Origin: Anas platyrhynchos
Taxonomy: Eukaryota > Chordata > Aves > Anseriformes > Anatidae
Assembly: GCF_047663525.1 (NCBI RefSeq)
Contig: NC_092616.1
Span: 1,649,501 to 1,713,500 of the forward strand
DNA: 64,000 nt
Reading direction: 5' to 3'
Below, piece by piece: positions 1 through 13,900 of the stretch; the first letter of the stretch is position 1; each line of letters opens with the position of its first letter. The position numbers were made by a program, and so were the translations under genes. The notes beneath the pieces were generated by a model. The model searched no databases. It saw only the letters and a program-made list of their open reading frames with translations, and was not told the DNA's origin.

Positions 1-43
1 CAAATTCAAAGGCCGAGAGTGCAACCATGAGGACTTCAAAACT
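1..43 (+). CDS. Possible 3' end of an exon cut by the window edge
   Basis: Reading from base 2, the first 42 bases are open and give KFKGRECNHEDFKT. They are followed directly by GTGAGTATG, a strong match to a vertebrate splice donor. The peptide is not low-complexity, but it is too short to assign to a family. No continuation exon is evident downstream. This may be the last piece of an upstream gene whose body lies outside the window, or it may be chance. I see only the open frame and the donor-like site. Confidence 0.22.
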
Positions 44-2942
44 GTGAGTATGAGCAGATGTTCTGCTTTTCTCTACTCTGGGTGTGTGGACGGTGCTGGT
101 GCAGGACCAGGACAGCTAGGATGTCACTGACCAACCTGCGTCAGCATGGTGCAATGAGCAGATAGTGTCTGTCAGGCTCTGGCATGGCAGAGGAGAATGA
201 GGCATCCTGTTGAGTTGAAGTTTATTTGCTGGAGTCCTTCATTTGCTTCTTCCAGGCATGGCATGGGGTGATGTGGGGGCAAGCAAGGGATCTGCAGCAG
301 GTCCACCATCCATCTTTCAGGAGACACACAGCTCCCAGGGTGTTTGGTGTCAAGCTGGGGCATCAGATGGGTCCTGCTGAGCAACTAAGGGGGCTTGTGA
401 GGTCTCTTGCTATGGTCAGTGAGAGGGCTGGAAAGAGGCCAGAGAGACTGGAAGGCATTTGAGGATGGTCTGAGCAACATCCATAAGCCAACTGAATTTC
501 CTTGGGTGTTTGTACCCTTGCTGAAATTGTGGCTTCTGATCTAACTGGAAGGGGAATTTTTCTGCTTGTTCATTGTGGCTGTGGCTCATAAATCCTAGTT
601 TGCTGCAGTGTGGCCAGCAACCAGGTCCCTTCTTGGTGTTGTTTTAGAAAAAGGGAAAAAAATAAAATAAAGAAGAAAAGAAATCAGGTTCTGCTCTTAT
701 TCCAGCCTGCTCTCAGGCTGGCAGGGAGGTGGAGAGTGCTGGGTAGCCTGAGGATCCTGAAGGCAGCAGACACTGCTCAGCTTATGGCTTCTGGGTGACA
801 CCCTGAAAGCAGTGCAGGCTGGCATGGGCATCTCAGCTGGCAGGCATTGTCAGCGTGAAATAGGAAGAAAAAGTAGGTTGCTTGGAAGAGGTGATCCCAC
901 CCATGCACTGGTGGTTGAGAGAGGGGCTGCAGAAGGGGCTGCTCCCCCCAAACTGGTGTCTTGAATCCTGCCTCAGCAGAGCTGCAGGCATGAGGCATGG
1001 GATGAGGCTAAGTTGTACTTTGCTCTTAGACCAAGCTGGATGGCTCCTTCTCACTGATTCTCCCTGGCATGCCCTGGTTGGGGGCTTGGTGACCCTGGAG
1101 TCAGCAATGCCGACAGATCTCAGCCCACTGTTTCTCTGGGAGTAATGCTGTTTTTTCTGCTCCATGTCCTGCAGACAGGCAGGGGCTGTAACAGGTTTCG
1201 TAATGTTTGCCAGTAGGATTTTGGTCTGTTTTTAGGAGAAGAGAGTATTTTGTGTCTCTGATGCTTTTGGATCCCCCAGCAAATGAGTCCAACTGATTCA
1301 TGCTCCAGAGTCACTGCCATTACCTGGACTGTGCTCTCTTTCAATGTCTGAGCAGGAATGTTTTGTCTGATGTCTCAGTTGTTGCCTGTGCGTAACCCTG
1401 ATGCCATACCCATTTTGGACTGGATAACAGGCAAACTGCTCCTTTTCTTCTGCTTCTTGGGCAGATCTGATCAGAGGTAGGGTGGTAGGTCTCATTCTCA
1501 GATGAGACAGGAGCTCTCGCTAGCTTCCATAGGAAACAAGAACTGTAATTTCCATGGCCACTTAGTTTTTGAGGTAGCTGCTTCTGAAACAATGTTTTTT
1601 ATTTCCATGGGTACACAGCAGTTTCCAGAAAGGTTAAACTCTCCCTGGCTGCTAAATAAATCCCTGTTCTCCTAAATCAGGTTAGGGCCAGCTAGAAACA
1701 TATGGGCCGACAGCTCTTGTCCTTGTTAAAGCACTGCAGAGATTCAGAAACAGGGAAGTGAAACACTTTAGTCCGTTATGCAAAGCAACTCCTAGATGAT
1801 ACAGAAGACATTGTCTTCTACACCTTTCTAACACAGAGAAATATGTTAAAGGAGATGCTGAAAGCACAATTAGGTTTTCCAGTCTCACTGACTTGAGGCA
1901 CTCCCTTAGGTTAGGGAAATCCAGGGAGCTGTGCTCAAAAGGGACTGAACAGCCTTGTTTTCCTTCTAGACTGTGCTTCTAAGAGACAAAAGACAGCAAA
2001 AAAAGCCTGCTTAAATGCTAAATAGATCTTTCTGGAGGGAGCATGCTGTTAAGGTCTTTGAACTGCCTCTGTGCTGAATCAGAACCTCCAGTTCTGGAGG
2101 AATTTTGTGTTTAATCATCAACAACCTGTTGCAACTTTGTGTACGGACTGTGTGGCAGCTTATCCATTCTGCTGCATTGCCAGTTGGAAAGAGGGAAGCA
2201 TCATCACTGAAGGCTGATTTCTTTCCTCTCAGGAAGCAGAGAGTGTAAATCCCAGAGCAGTTCTGTAATACGTCATCCTGATGAAGAACTTCAGCTCTCT
2301 CTTTCCATACTCCCCAAATTCATGCAACTGGGAGAAGAAGAAGTAGGAGTTTTGCAGTAGGAAGCTGCATCAAAGCAGAAAACTCTGCAATAAGATGCTC
2401 CTGAGGAAGTTAGTGCCGTAGTGGCAGCTGGTCACCTGTCCCACTTAGAGTATGTATCTATGTGTGTTGTATGCAATGCTGCATGGGAAAGCAGATGCCC
2501 ATGAAAACATGGCAGTGCCCTGGCACACTGAAAACGTGAATTTACTTTCCCTCCTCCACTTCCGTGTTCCAGTTCTTTGTTGCAGATTTTTTAACAGGAT
2601 TTGAGCTGTGCTCTCCTTGCACTCAATGTTCCTTCTCCCCAGATGATGTCTAATGCTTTTCAGACAACAGGTCCCCATATTATGGCCTGCTCAGAAGCAT
2701 GAGTCCTTTAAGCTTTTCTGCAGAGATACATCCAAAGGGAACAGCAAGAACTTAGCAGAACATGTGCTGATTCCTGAACTGGCATGGCAATGTACTGAGC
2801 AGCAGATAAGATAATGCTGTAGGCAAGGTAATAAAGAACAAGAAATTGGCAGAACGAGCTTCAGCAAACCTATTCCTTTATTGTATTTGGAGGAGGAAAA
2901 CCTGATAACAACATCAGCAGCTGAGGAAATTCCCTCTTTTTT

Positions 2943-2973
<31 letters not shown>

Positions 2974-3518
2974 TTTTGTGTATTGCTCCTTCCAGGAGGT
3001 CTCTATTGAAAATGACCTCACAGACGGCATCTTTCTGGAGGAGCTGTGCTCATGCTGCTCAACATGACATTAAAGTCTTCCCAACCTACTGCTGCTGAGA
3101 GTGATAAAGCTGTGACTCGTCAGCCCTAGACACACAGCTGTGGTTTTCTGGTTATCTCTATGAGTGTGCTGGACCAAAGCCTCCTTCCTGGGTCTGCACT
3201 CATGGCTTGTGGTCCTTTGCCAATCCAATATGGGATGAACTGAGCAGTGGCAAGGGGACCTTGCAGGAGAATTTCTATGGGTGGCACAGCAAACACATGG
3301 AGTAACAGGGGAGAAAAATCTATGAAAACTGTTTCACCCCATGGGGAAAAGGGAGAATGACAGATGGCGTGGTGGGGTTGCAGATATCTAGAATATGAGG
3401 AGCATGGGGAATAGGATATCTCAGTCTCAACTTGCTGAGAAAATTAGCCCCAGCAGCCAAGCCCTGCCTGAATGATTCAAGATACAGCAGTGACTGCGCA
3501 TTTTGGTATGTGAGCAAG
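44..3518. other. Non-coding stretch, no gene seen
   Basis: Open frames are all short (about 110 codons or fewer), lack recognisable motifs and occur on both strands at chance density. The only distinct feature is a T-rich run with single C interruptions at 2936-2977. It may be the tail of an old retroposed sequence or simple homopolymer expansion. Confidence 0.6.
2936..2977. repeat. T-rich homopolymer run
   Basis: Forty-two bases that are all T except for two single C interruptions. There is no clear retroposed body on either side, so I treat it as a simple repeat. Confidence 0.9.
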
Positions 3519-3904
3519 TGTGGTGGTTTTACTCAGGTGGGTAGTTGAGCTCCACCACAGCCACTCTCTCACTCCCCCTCCTCAAAGAGAAAGAGGGAGA
3601 AAATACTGTTTCTCACTCCTCTCTCTCTCCCAGCTTCTGTATAGCCATGTTTGTTTGTTTGATTGGTTGGTTGTGGTTTTTTGTTTGTTTGTTTTTGTTT
3701 GTTCATTTGTTTGTTTTGTTTGTTTTTTGTTTGTTTGTTTGTTTTCCCCTTTCTCTCACAGAGGTGTAAACAACATCACTTATTGGTTCAACTCTAGTCA
3801 GCAGCAGGGCCTTTACCTAACATGGGGCAGCTTCTAGATTCTTCTCAGAGAAGCCACCAGTATGGCCTCCTGCTACCAAAACCTTGCCATGTAAACCCAC
3901 TACG
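3519..3904 (+). mobile_element. ERVL-like solo LTR
   Basis: The segment begins TGTGGTGGTTTTACTCAGG and continues with the pyrimidine-rich block before GAGAAAATA that is shared by several LTRs in this window (58.4-58.6 kb minus, 61.9 kb plus, 63.8 kb plus). It ends near AAACCCACTAC, where this avian LTR type usually stops. A TTTG-rich simple repeat (3648-3745) sits inside it. I could not find a convincing target-site duplication, so the right boundary is approximate. No internal retroviral genes flank it, so it reads as a solo LTR. Family assignment is from recognition of the LTR start, not from a database search. Confidence 0.6.
3648..3745 (+). repeat. TTTG-type simple repeat
   Basis: Imperfect TTTG/TTTTG units inside the ERVL-like LTR, with T-run length variation. 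It probably expanded after insertion. Confidence 0.85.
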
Positions 3905-4364
3905 TTAAGGTTTTTCTGTCATGTCATTTGATAAATAGAAATTGTAGCATGTACTTCCCCACACGTCCATCTCGTTTCAGAGGTAACACAATAACTTAGC
4001 TTGTGCCTGCTATGCTTACATTGCCGGGTGTCTATTTATTTTCCATGTCTGTGACAATCGAAGGCTACAACTCATTTATTTTTAATACACATTCTTGCTG
4101 ATAGACAGTGTCCACATAATGGAGAGCATTTCATGTGAATACTTCTATTCTGAGACGCAAGTTTATGTCAATCTATCAGTCACTCTCTATGCATATATTT
4201 TCTGCCATTCTTTCTAGAGTACACATGAGGCCACTATATAGTAAATAGCTTTTGCTTTTTAGGCTGATTAGTCCATTCTCATCTTCCATTAAACAACTTC
4301 CACTTTCCTCAAAAATAAGTAAATAAATAGAAATCATGATGTTGTCTGCTTGATTCAGAAAAAC

Positions 4365-4997
4365 ATGACTGTAATACACAATAAATGTTTGTTCATTGTC
4401 TTTTGTATTATAAAAAAAAGGAGTTCTGTTTGAGGAGCTGGAGTTGCGAAACCTCCCTGCTGAAGTAAGGAGCTGGATAATGCTTGGCTAGACACTATGA
4501 AAATTCTTTTGCTTAATGTAACAAAAAAGGGAACCCCCTCCCCTTCTCTCCTTCTGCATCTCAGTTGCCTCTTTTGTTTAAAGACCCTGCTGCAAAGCTC
4601 ATGTAACCATCTCCTGAGAAGTTGCTAACCTAGCGTATCAACATCCTGCCTTCCTGTCTCACGCTGGGCCAACATGACCAAATAAAAAAAGAAGTTGAAC
4701 CACAACGCCGAGGAAGACTACGGCCTTCATCTTCACGACCACCAGAGGGACAGAGATGACCCCCTAGCAACAGTGTGCGCAGTCGCAGAATATACCAGTA
4801 CGTGCTGCATAATCCCGGAATTACCAAGATATAAAAAGGGACCCTGGCGGGGGTGAGGTGCACGCCGTTGGCGGAGCCGAGACTCCCCGGCCTCCCAGCG
4901 CTGTTTTGCTTGCTGTTGGCTTACTCAATAAATTCCTTTCTATTATTAATGCAATGCTCTCTGAAAATTAATTAAGGGGGCAATTTATAACAATGAC
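4365..4997 (+). mobile_element. Class I solo LTR with 5-bp target duplication
   Basis: An LTR of 623 bp (4370-4992) starts TGTAATA and ends TTATAACA. ATGAC flanks it on both sides (4365-4369 and 4993-4997), which looks like a 5-bp target duplication. A TATA box (TATAAAAA, 4830-4837) and a polyadenylation signal (AATAAA, 4927-4932) are spaced as expected for U3-R-U5. The last 100 bases match, in reverse complement, the LTR stub beside the tRNA-His primer site at 50718-50816, so both belong to one class I subfamily. No internal sequence remains, which implies LTR-LTR recombination. Confidence 0.78.
4830..4837 (+). promoter_or_regulatory. TATA box of the solo LTR
   Basis: TATAAAAA lies about 90 bases before the AATAAA signal, the usual LTR promoter layout. 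Confidence 0.6.
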
Positions 4998-7900
4998 CAC
5001 TTTATATTTAATATTTTTTCTGAAAATCATGACTTTTTCCAAAGTTTGCCTCAGTCCGTTAAAGATGCCAAAATGGGATCTGCCATTTTCTGCTAACTTT
5101 TACACAAATAAACGGTTCTTGCACTAGAAGAGCAAATATTTCTGCATCTTTCTGAGTCTGTGCTTAAACACCTTGTGTTTGCACATGCTGTTGAATATTG
5201 GTGCCTGGTCTTAGGCACGGGAGGGAATGCAGGGTTATTGTGTTCCTGTTGTAGGTGCCTGAGTTCGGTGTCTAAAAGTAGATGGATTGTATCTGGGTCA
5301 TATATCTGGCTTATGTACAAACCTCATCCTTGAGAAATGTAGACCTTTATTCTACCCAACATTAGCCTTGTCTAAATTTTTCTGTCCCTCAGACATCTAG
5401 TTGTAAAATGATTATGGTAGGTCTTGTCCATGGAGCTGATGGGCTTTGTACTTCCTTAATTTATTACAGAATATTGGGATAATGATTTGAAATTCACCAG
5501 AAAGGTTCTTGGGAGGATATCTGTTGTGATGAGTATCTGTTCACAAATATAAAAGTTTCCTGTGTAACTTGAATGGATATTGAGGTTAAAAAATAAAGAA
5601 GATAAGCCTGTGGAACCTCTCAGTGGGGTCTTTTTGTGGCAAATCCAATTATAAGTCATTTAATACAGAAAGCATTTACACTGGATGAAACAACTCACGT
5701 AAGACCAAAAAATCAGAGGTGTAAGTTATTTACTTGAGATGTGGGTCATCTGTGTCTGAGAGACTGCTTTGACTCAAGACCTGATCAGCTCAGTGATTAA
5801 CTCTTCCTTAATTTTCTTTTTAAAAGTCTGTGGTTTGTTCTGATTTAAGCTGTTTCTTGACTGGGCATACTCCTCTTCTCATTAGGAGTTTTGGGAACAA
5901 AAACTAAAGATCTGATGTCACAGAAAAGAGCACATCTGAAGTATCAAAAACATCTGCAGATCAGTGGGCTGTGAGTGCAAAGGGAGACAAGACACCAGAG
6001 CAAGAAGGACAAAGCACTTCTGTGCCTAAGAGCCAGATGTGAGCTCAGCATTCCCTTGCCTATGGCCTTGGTTTATATGATGCACCCATCCACTTCATTT
6101 GATGAAGAGGAAGAGCCACTCTCATCTGTTAAGTGATGTCTATTCATCACAATTATTTGTCAGGAGGCCAAGTGAGTGTGGATTCCTCTGTCCCCCATCC
6201 ACAACACACCTGCTAAGGGCTTTGCACATAAGATGGCATCTGGAGCTGAAGCAAAATGAAAACACTGCTGTGAGCAGAGAATAATGCTGTCAGATGAGGA
6301 GGAAATACTCAACAAGAAGGATTTCATCAGAGTTGCAAGGATGGAGACATTTGAGGGCTGCAGAGCTTCACCTGTTTTTTGTTTTTTTTTTTTTTTTTAA
6401 TGGAAATTGCATGAGGTTTTCCCATGCATTGGAAATATCTCTGAGTCGGACTTTCTGCACATCAGCTCTCCTATCTGAAAAATGGGAGGAAATTACTTTT
6501 ATCCATGGAGAGACACTGACAAGTAAGATGCTGGAAAGCTGTGAAGAGGCAAGGAAGTAAAACTCAGAGCTCAAGGTTGTGTCTTTAAGCCACAGTGTTC
6601 TATTGTTTCTTTGCTGTCTGCAGTGGACAAAGTGTTAAATGACCTGAAGCAGTCAAATGTACCTGTGCTCTTTCTACATGAACCACATTTAAATATAGTC
6701 ATGCCTAAAACTGTAAGTGAAGACTAGGAAAAAACAGGGACATATTAAAAAAAACAACATGGTTTCTATCTGGAGAGAGAAACTGGAGCAACATAACTTG
6801 TCCTGACCTTCCTCCATATACCTCATGCAAGTTCTCCATTGAGACTTCTTGAGAAATAATATATAACCTCCCAGATATTCACTTTTGTGGAATTTTGTGC
6901 TTATTTGACCAAGTGCATGCTAAAAACCATGATGTGACTGCTGTGAAACCATGTTGTATATTTACTCTAAGTGCTCCTAGCAAAGCACTGGCCATTACAG
7001 GTCAGTGTCTGTGATCCCAATGGAAGGCAATGGGCACAAATAAAACTGGTGATTGTAAACAAAGGCAGGAGAAGTTCTTAATAAAAGAGAAAGCAGGTCT
7101 GACTTCAGTATTGGCCTGAGTGGCTTCTTGAGGTCCCTTCCAAACTGAATTATTTAATGTATACATATATCTATATACATTATAAAGTATATCATATATT
7201 TCCATAATAAAAAGTGGGTACATACCTACTGGGTTTTGTCCCATGTTGCTATTTGTCATGCTTAATTCACTCAATCTTTACTGTGAGCATGAAAAATAAT
7301 TTTGAGAGGCAGTTACCCTCCCTGTTGTGAGCCTTGCATATAAGTTTGAGTTTATGTTATTGACCTGAGGAAAAAAATATGGCATTAAATGCACAGTTGT
7401 TGATGACTCTCTGCATTGAGCATCTGAGGCATTCACAACTCTGATACCATAATAATGATACCTCACAGTCTCTCTGGGTGGGTGTCTGTCCTTCTCCATC
7501 TTCTGGAACCATTACCATGCAGTTTGAAAGGAGACAGCAGAGATACCCTGAAAAAAATACCTCAAGTGCATTGTTCAGCTCCTCTTTGCAGAAAAAGCAT
7601 GCCTGACAGCTCTCCAGGAGTGCAGCCAGTTGCAGGACAGCAGGGACAGAGGGCACAGAGGTATCTCCATCTCCTCTGGCAGAACCTGGTGTCCAGAAGC
7701 TTTGCATGGCTAGTCCGTCCTGTGCCTTTGCAAAAACATTTTTTAAAGGAATTTATATCTGGAGTGCAAGCCAGACCAGGCTTGGTTGTCACAGCAGCAT
7801 TATGCATGAATTGGCTGTAATGGGGACACACAGTCAGTGTGTAGGCAATAAAATGCTCAGCTGCTGTGATAAGGTGGGACCAAGCAGGTTGTCAGGTGGA

Positions 7901-10900
7901 TGTCACAGCTCTACCAATTGTATATAGTTTTCAAAAGAGATAGCAAGTATTTTGCCTAGTTTCATTGATTGTTCTTTTAAGATTGCTGTGACATTTTGTG
8001 TGGATTTCCATAGCAAGAGCTCTTTGGAAAACCACATCCATGAGAACTCCTTGCCTGAAAGACAAACAGAGCTATGAGAGCTGTGTAGTGGTGAGAATGA
8101 GGGAATGAAGGTCCTCCCATAGATTCAGAAGGATTAAAACATGAACAGTGGCTATATTTACAGGTTGCAAAAATTGTCGGCTATTTTGCCACCTGCATCT
8201 GCTGAGAGGTTTATTTTAATTATTATTTAAAAAGTTTTAAATGTATTCTCTTTATTGAGGGATATTCTCTTTATTGCGGGATGAACACAACCTGAAAGGG
8301 ACTTGGCCCATCCAGGTATTTTCATGTAGAACAGAAGTTGCTTCATTGATGACTCCTGTGGATGAGACAGTTCTTCATGGAAATTTCCTTCCTTTTCCAC
8401 TGTACTGGCTCCTTAGGGGCTGGAATTTGAGAAGAAAATCAGAAATAAAAAAGACTGAGCCAAATTCAATTGACTCACCAGGTGTTTCTTCAGATCAGCT
8501 TGACCTGCACATGAGAAGGTGATTCCAGGTTCTGCCCAAGCAGGGTGAGCTTCATGCCAAGCCTGTGCAATTTCCTCTTAGCCAGAAGGTTGCTCAGATC
8601 GCACTTCCAGCATGGGTTTTTTAGAAAATGGAGTTTGTCCTGAGGGAAACTGGCAGCTCAGAGTCTGTCTTTATTGCGTATCTGGAAAACAGGCAAACAA
8701 ACAACCAAACCAACAACAAGAAAACAAACTAGGTTGAAGGCCAAAAGTTTTATTGAGATGAAGTTTTAGTCAGTTTTAAAAATCTGAATTTTCATGGTGC
8801 TTTTTTCAAATATATTAAACGCTTGGCAATATAAATGAAAGCAATATAAAGATAGGCATGAAATTAAATGAATTTAAAATGTTTGCCTTTTCAAAGCTTT
8901 TTAGATTATTTGGGGAAGAAAATCAAAACTATTCATTTAAACATTTTCTTTTTTTTTCATGTTTCCAAGCCTTCTGAAATCCCATGCTCCCATGGTGGAG
9001 GACAGTCATGCAAGGACTTCACAAGACAGCTGAATCCCATGGCAGTGATTCAAACTGTTCACCTGAACGTTTAAGAGAAATTAATCTTAGGCCAGGAGAT
9101 GAGAATAAATAAATCCAAGCAAATGTTCTCTGGTGATTTAACTGCATGTACTGTGAGCAACATATTTTAAGGGCTCAAATCTCTGCCACAATGCAGGGTG
9201 ACATATGTCCCCCAGCTAAACTAGAAAATGATGAGCTGAAGCCCTGGTACAGCAGAGGAGTGCATAATTGTCATGTGGGATCACTCAATATCAGGCAAGA
9301 AAATATCTTCACAGTATGTAATCAGCTGGACAGTAAGGGGTAAATCCACTGAACTGATTGCAGAGGAGAGTAAACAATCAGTGAGAAGAATTAATGTAAG
9401 CTTAACCCTTGAGTCACTAATTTTTCAAGATCACACTCTACTGCTCCCTGGTACAAAAATGAATGGGATATATAGAGCAGTCCTTTAGAGCCTCTGTATT
9501 TCTTCTACTGCCACTTGCTATGCTTTGGAAAAGCAGCATGTGTGATGGTTCCATCTTTGCCTACTATGCATGAAACAGCAGTGTTAGCAGCACTGTTAAC
9601 TCATCAGCAATTTTCCAGTGATGGAGACAGCTGAACAAGAATATCAGGCTTCAGATCAACCTCGAATGTTTGATAACATTATGTTTTGGGAGAGCTTGCT
9701 TTTTTATTTTTTTTTTCATTGTATTCCTATTTTCCTTAGGCTTGTTGAACACACTGGTTGGATTTTATCTCTCAGAATATAACACAGTGTCCTCTTTTGC
9801 TACAGAGGTGATGGCTGGTTACAGCAGTTGCACAGTCCTGTTATATACATTTTTTTTCTTTGAAGCACCTCATATTTGGGGATTTTTTCTTTTTACAGTT
9901 AAAGGACACAGAATCTTCCCCCAAAAGCTTTTGTGAAAACTGCCACTGTGATTGCTTCTTAAACATTGCTCCCATCTAAACCAAATTTTACATAAAAATT
10001 TGAGTCAGTGGCATGGCCAGACAGAGATGTTGATGTCATGTCCTCATTAGAAGGAGTTCTTTTGCCAGATGTTAACCCTCATACTTGTTGACTGAAAAGC
10101 ATTTTTTTTGTACTCCACCCTGGTAATGAATCCCACAGCTACCATCCCTTCTACAGATGCTCCAGGAACACTGTAAGTGGCCATTAACTAATGTTAAATT
10201 ATGATGGAACGTCTCCTGGAATACACGTGACATCCACGTGCATAATAAATGAATTCATTCCTGTCAAGACAATGACAATGGATTGCAGTTGAATTAACAC
10301 GAGTGTCATTTACTGCTCTACACCAACTGCAACAAGTTCCTTGTGGGGTGCATGTAATTAAGGAACATAAACAACATGACAGCAGAGGGATGGCATCAGT
10401 GTGAAGATGTAGCACTATAGACAGCCATTAAACATAAGCTGTGGAAGAAAGCAAGTCCCAGGCTGACAAACCAGTCCTATTCCTATTGAACTTCAGTGGA
10501 GTTTGCTTCTTAAAGACATTAGTGAGAGTGAAATCAGGCTGTTAGCCCCCACAATTGCATCTATCCCTGGGAAAATCATTCTCTCACTTAGTAGAACAAA
10601 AGACCCTTAGAGGAGGTTAGGACTATGATGACATCTCTGTGTGTGAGCATCACTCCAAGGGAAACTGGGGCAAGGAGGGAAAGGTTTTTTGGTGGTGTTC
10701 ATACACAATACTAGAAAAATACACAGTACTCTTGGTATTGGTGCATATAGAACTCTACAAATCATTTTTCTGTGGGTTGTGTTAGTGTTCAGAAACTTGT
10801 GTTACATATCTGCTTCCGTGTGTTTTGTCAGGTTGAGCTGTGGCTGCGCGTTCCTTGCTCACCATTTGTGTTGCATATCTTGAGGTGCTCTTCACAGTCT

Positions 10901-13900
10901 GCAGGTTAAATGAGGGGAAAAAAAGAGGAAGGGGGAAAAGAAATAAAGGAAGAGAGAAGAGAAGGTAAGACAGAAATAGGTGAAGACTGCTTATGTCATA
11001 AAGGAAAAAACCCTGAGGTTGGCTCAAAGAAAAACAAATTCATTTTAGAATTCAATTTTAGAAGCCAGCACAGGTTTTTGAAACATGGGTTGATGAGCCT
11101 GGAATTGGTTTGTATATTTCTATTGAAAACTTCTCTCTAGAAAATGCATTCTGAATGAAAAAAAAAACAAAAAAAAAACTCTTTCCTAAAGTTACACTTA
11201 CTGAGATAAGATTTCCCATAAGAAAAATGGAGGCTTTTTATCTTAAAGCATTTATTTTTTCCATTAAATTATTTTAAATTAAAAAAAAAAATCTTAGAGC
11301 AAAACCAAATCTTGGAAGGCTGGGATGTTTTGTTAAATGGATATTTTGATTTTCAGCTAGTTCTGATTAAATAATGGAAAAAGTCACCCAGAGCTGGGGG
11401 ATTTGCCACCACTTGGAGTCTCTACATCTTACACTTGTAGACCATGTGCACACCTGAGTCTATTTTAAATAATTTAGGGCAAAACCTGGTATTACCTGGT
11501 ATTATGTATTATCAAAGGTGAGTCCTGAGTTATATGCTCCTATTTGCTATTCCCTGAAGAAGGGGATTTCATATACTACTTTCAAATTAGCTCCCCCCTT
11601 CACCTCCTCTTTGACGGGACAAGATGCCTTCTGACAGACTATCCTCTGAGCTTTCTGGAGATTGTTAATCTTTAGCCTTTTTTCCTGATAATACAAGGTT
11701 TCAGAAATTTAAAAATTGGATAATTTTGCCTCAGTTTGAATGACCAGGAGAAGTCTCAAAGATATTAGGTTTCTAAAAGTATCATGAAAACTGGCAGCTG
11801 AGAGATACCCAAACTCATGTCCACCAAGGAAAAGCAGGGACAATGACATTATGTATTTTGTCTGACAACAAACAGCTGTCCAACAAACATATGTGCCCCA
11901 CTTTCTCCAAAATCAGCCTGGCGGTGGCAAGACAGCTTACACTCTTCTGACAGCATGGACAGTATAACAAACTGAAAAATTAGTATGCATAGGGCTGTGC
12001 TTCCCATGGGACATGAAGAAACAACCCAGAGGTAGACAGACATGTGCACATGCAGATAGGTACATGGATGTGGATGATAGCTGCTCCTGGATTACTTTGT
12101 TGTTGTTTGTTTGTTTGATTTTTGGTGGGAATCCTCAGGGACTTCAGGCAGAGCAAGGAGAGGTTAGAAGATGAAATATCAGCAGCCTTTGGAGAGCAAG
12201 CTTCATTAATTCTTCTGTTTCAAGAGCAACTTTTTTTTTTTTTTTTTCACTTACAAAAAGAATCACAGAAAAAAATCATAAAGTCCAGCATCTTCTGAAC
12301 ATCCATCCCAGCTGCTCATCCCAGCACCACATGGATGAGATTTAGTGGGTTCAGAATCTGCCTTTGCATGAAGCCCTGTGTGTGTTACAAAGGCAGAAAA
12401 GACCAGCAGCTGCTTGCTTGCCAAAGAGTCTCTCTTCTGCTATGTGAGTAACTGAACATGCACGCAAGCAACCTATATACATGTGTATTGACCTGCTGGG
12501 CTGCCGCTCTTCCTGCTGGGAGCACAGGTCCTGCATGCTGATTTTTTAACCACTATGCTGTCCAGACAGTGAGAGGAGCCTGTTTTGGTTTAATATTGTA
12601 GCATCTCTTTGTAAGGTTTATAGTGCTATATATACGACATGAGCTATTGAGAGAGAGAAGACTTGGGGGAGACCAGAGCCTCATGGTGTAGACTGCTTTA
12701 TGCAATAAACATAATTTATTATTTATTAGCCACACCCCATTTCTCAGAAAGAAGGTGAGAATGTTGAAGAAGGACTGGGAGAGCAGAAACATCATTTTAT
12801 TTTTAAGCTAAAGCCCAAAATAAAACGCATGAATCTGATTCCTCCCCTCTGAGCTTGGAAAAGTGCATGAAAAGATTGAGTTTAAACCATTTTAATACCC
12901 CTTCTTGCAGGGCTCTGCAATTTTGATTTGTTCTTGACCATCCTAGTGTGACTTCTTTTGCACTCTGTGTCCCATGGCTCTCCAAAAGAGGTGGGAAAAG
13001 GCAAAGAGTTGCTGCATGGAGCCCTCCAGCCTTGTTCCTGCTATGCCCTCTGCTATGCCTTCTGCTCCACCCCATGCACAGAAGGCTGCGAGCAGAAATA
13101 TTGCCATTTCTCTTCAAAACCCTGGTTACCCATTTGCTCCCATTGCATCCATGATGGTTTGCTCTTGGGCTCCAACCTGAAGTGAGCCAGCAACAAAGGA
13201 TATGAAACAGGGGCATTGATGAGTTTCCCAATGGAAAACTCAGGACAGATGGGATGGATGGGAGCTGCCTTGCACAGCTTATCCCAGGGATAAGAATGTC
13301 ACCACAGGTAGGATGTATAAGAACAGCCCAGCTCTGTACTTCCATAACACAGAATTCACACACTTCTGTTTGGATTGTGATAATGTTTGTCAGCTCCCTG
13401 GGGCAAGGACTGTCTTCCTGGCTTACGTTTATTATTAAACATTTATTTCTAAAATTGATTAAAATTTAAATAAGGGAGGGAATTTGTTTTAGCTTTCCTT
13501 GGAGAATGACACAGGTTGTGATTTTGTGCAGAAACAGAAGAATATCTAATGTTCTTCTTTGGAAGGAATTAAAACCACGCATTTTTCTACAAAAGTTTTT
13601 GCTCAGAAACCATTTTTATGGCCTTCCTTCCTATATTTGCAATTCATGTATGCAGTGTACCTGAGCATCCACAGCTATTCCCAGCTTTGCATACCCCAGA
13701 TAACTTCTGCAAGTACCTACAGGCTAAACAGCATCCCTAAACAAAGCTCCTGCCTCCCGTCCACTTTGGAACACTGTTAAATGTGAAGGGTGTTTCTAAG
13801 CCTAAAATTACTTGCCCATTTTGTGTGCCATTGGCTGTTTATTGGTACAATTAATTGCAGCATATTTTCCTCCCATGTTTCAAAACAATCTATAATAGTA

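Noticed and set aside
12803-13363. 186-codon minus-strand open frame
   Set aside because: No domain, no biased composition of coding type, no splice context, and overlapping frames on the other strand. Chance frame.
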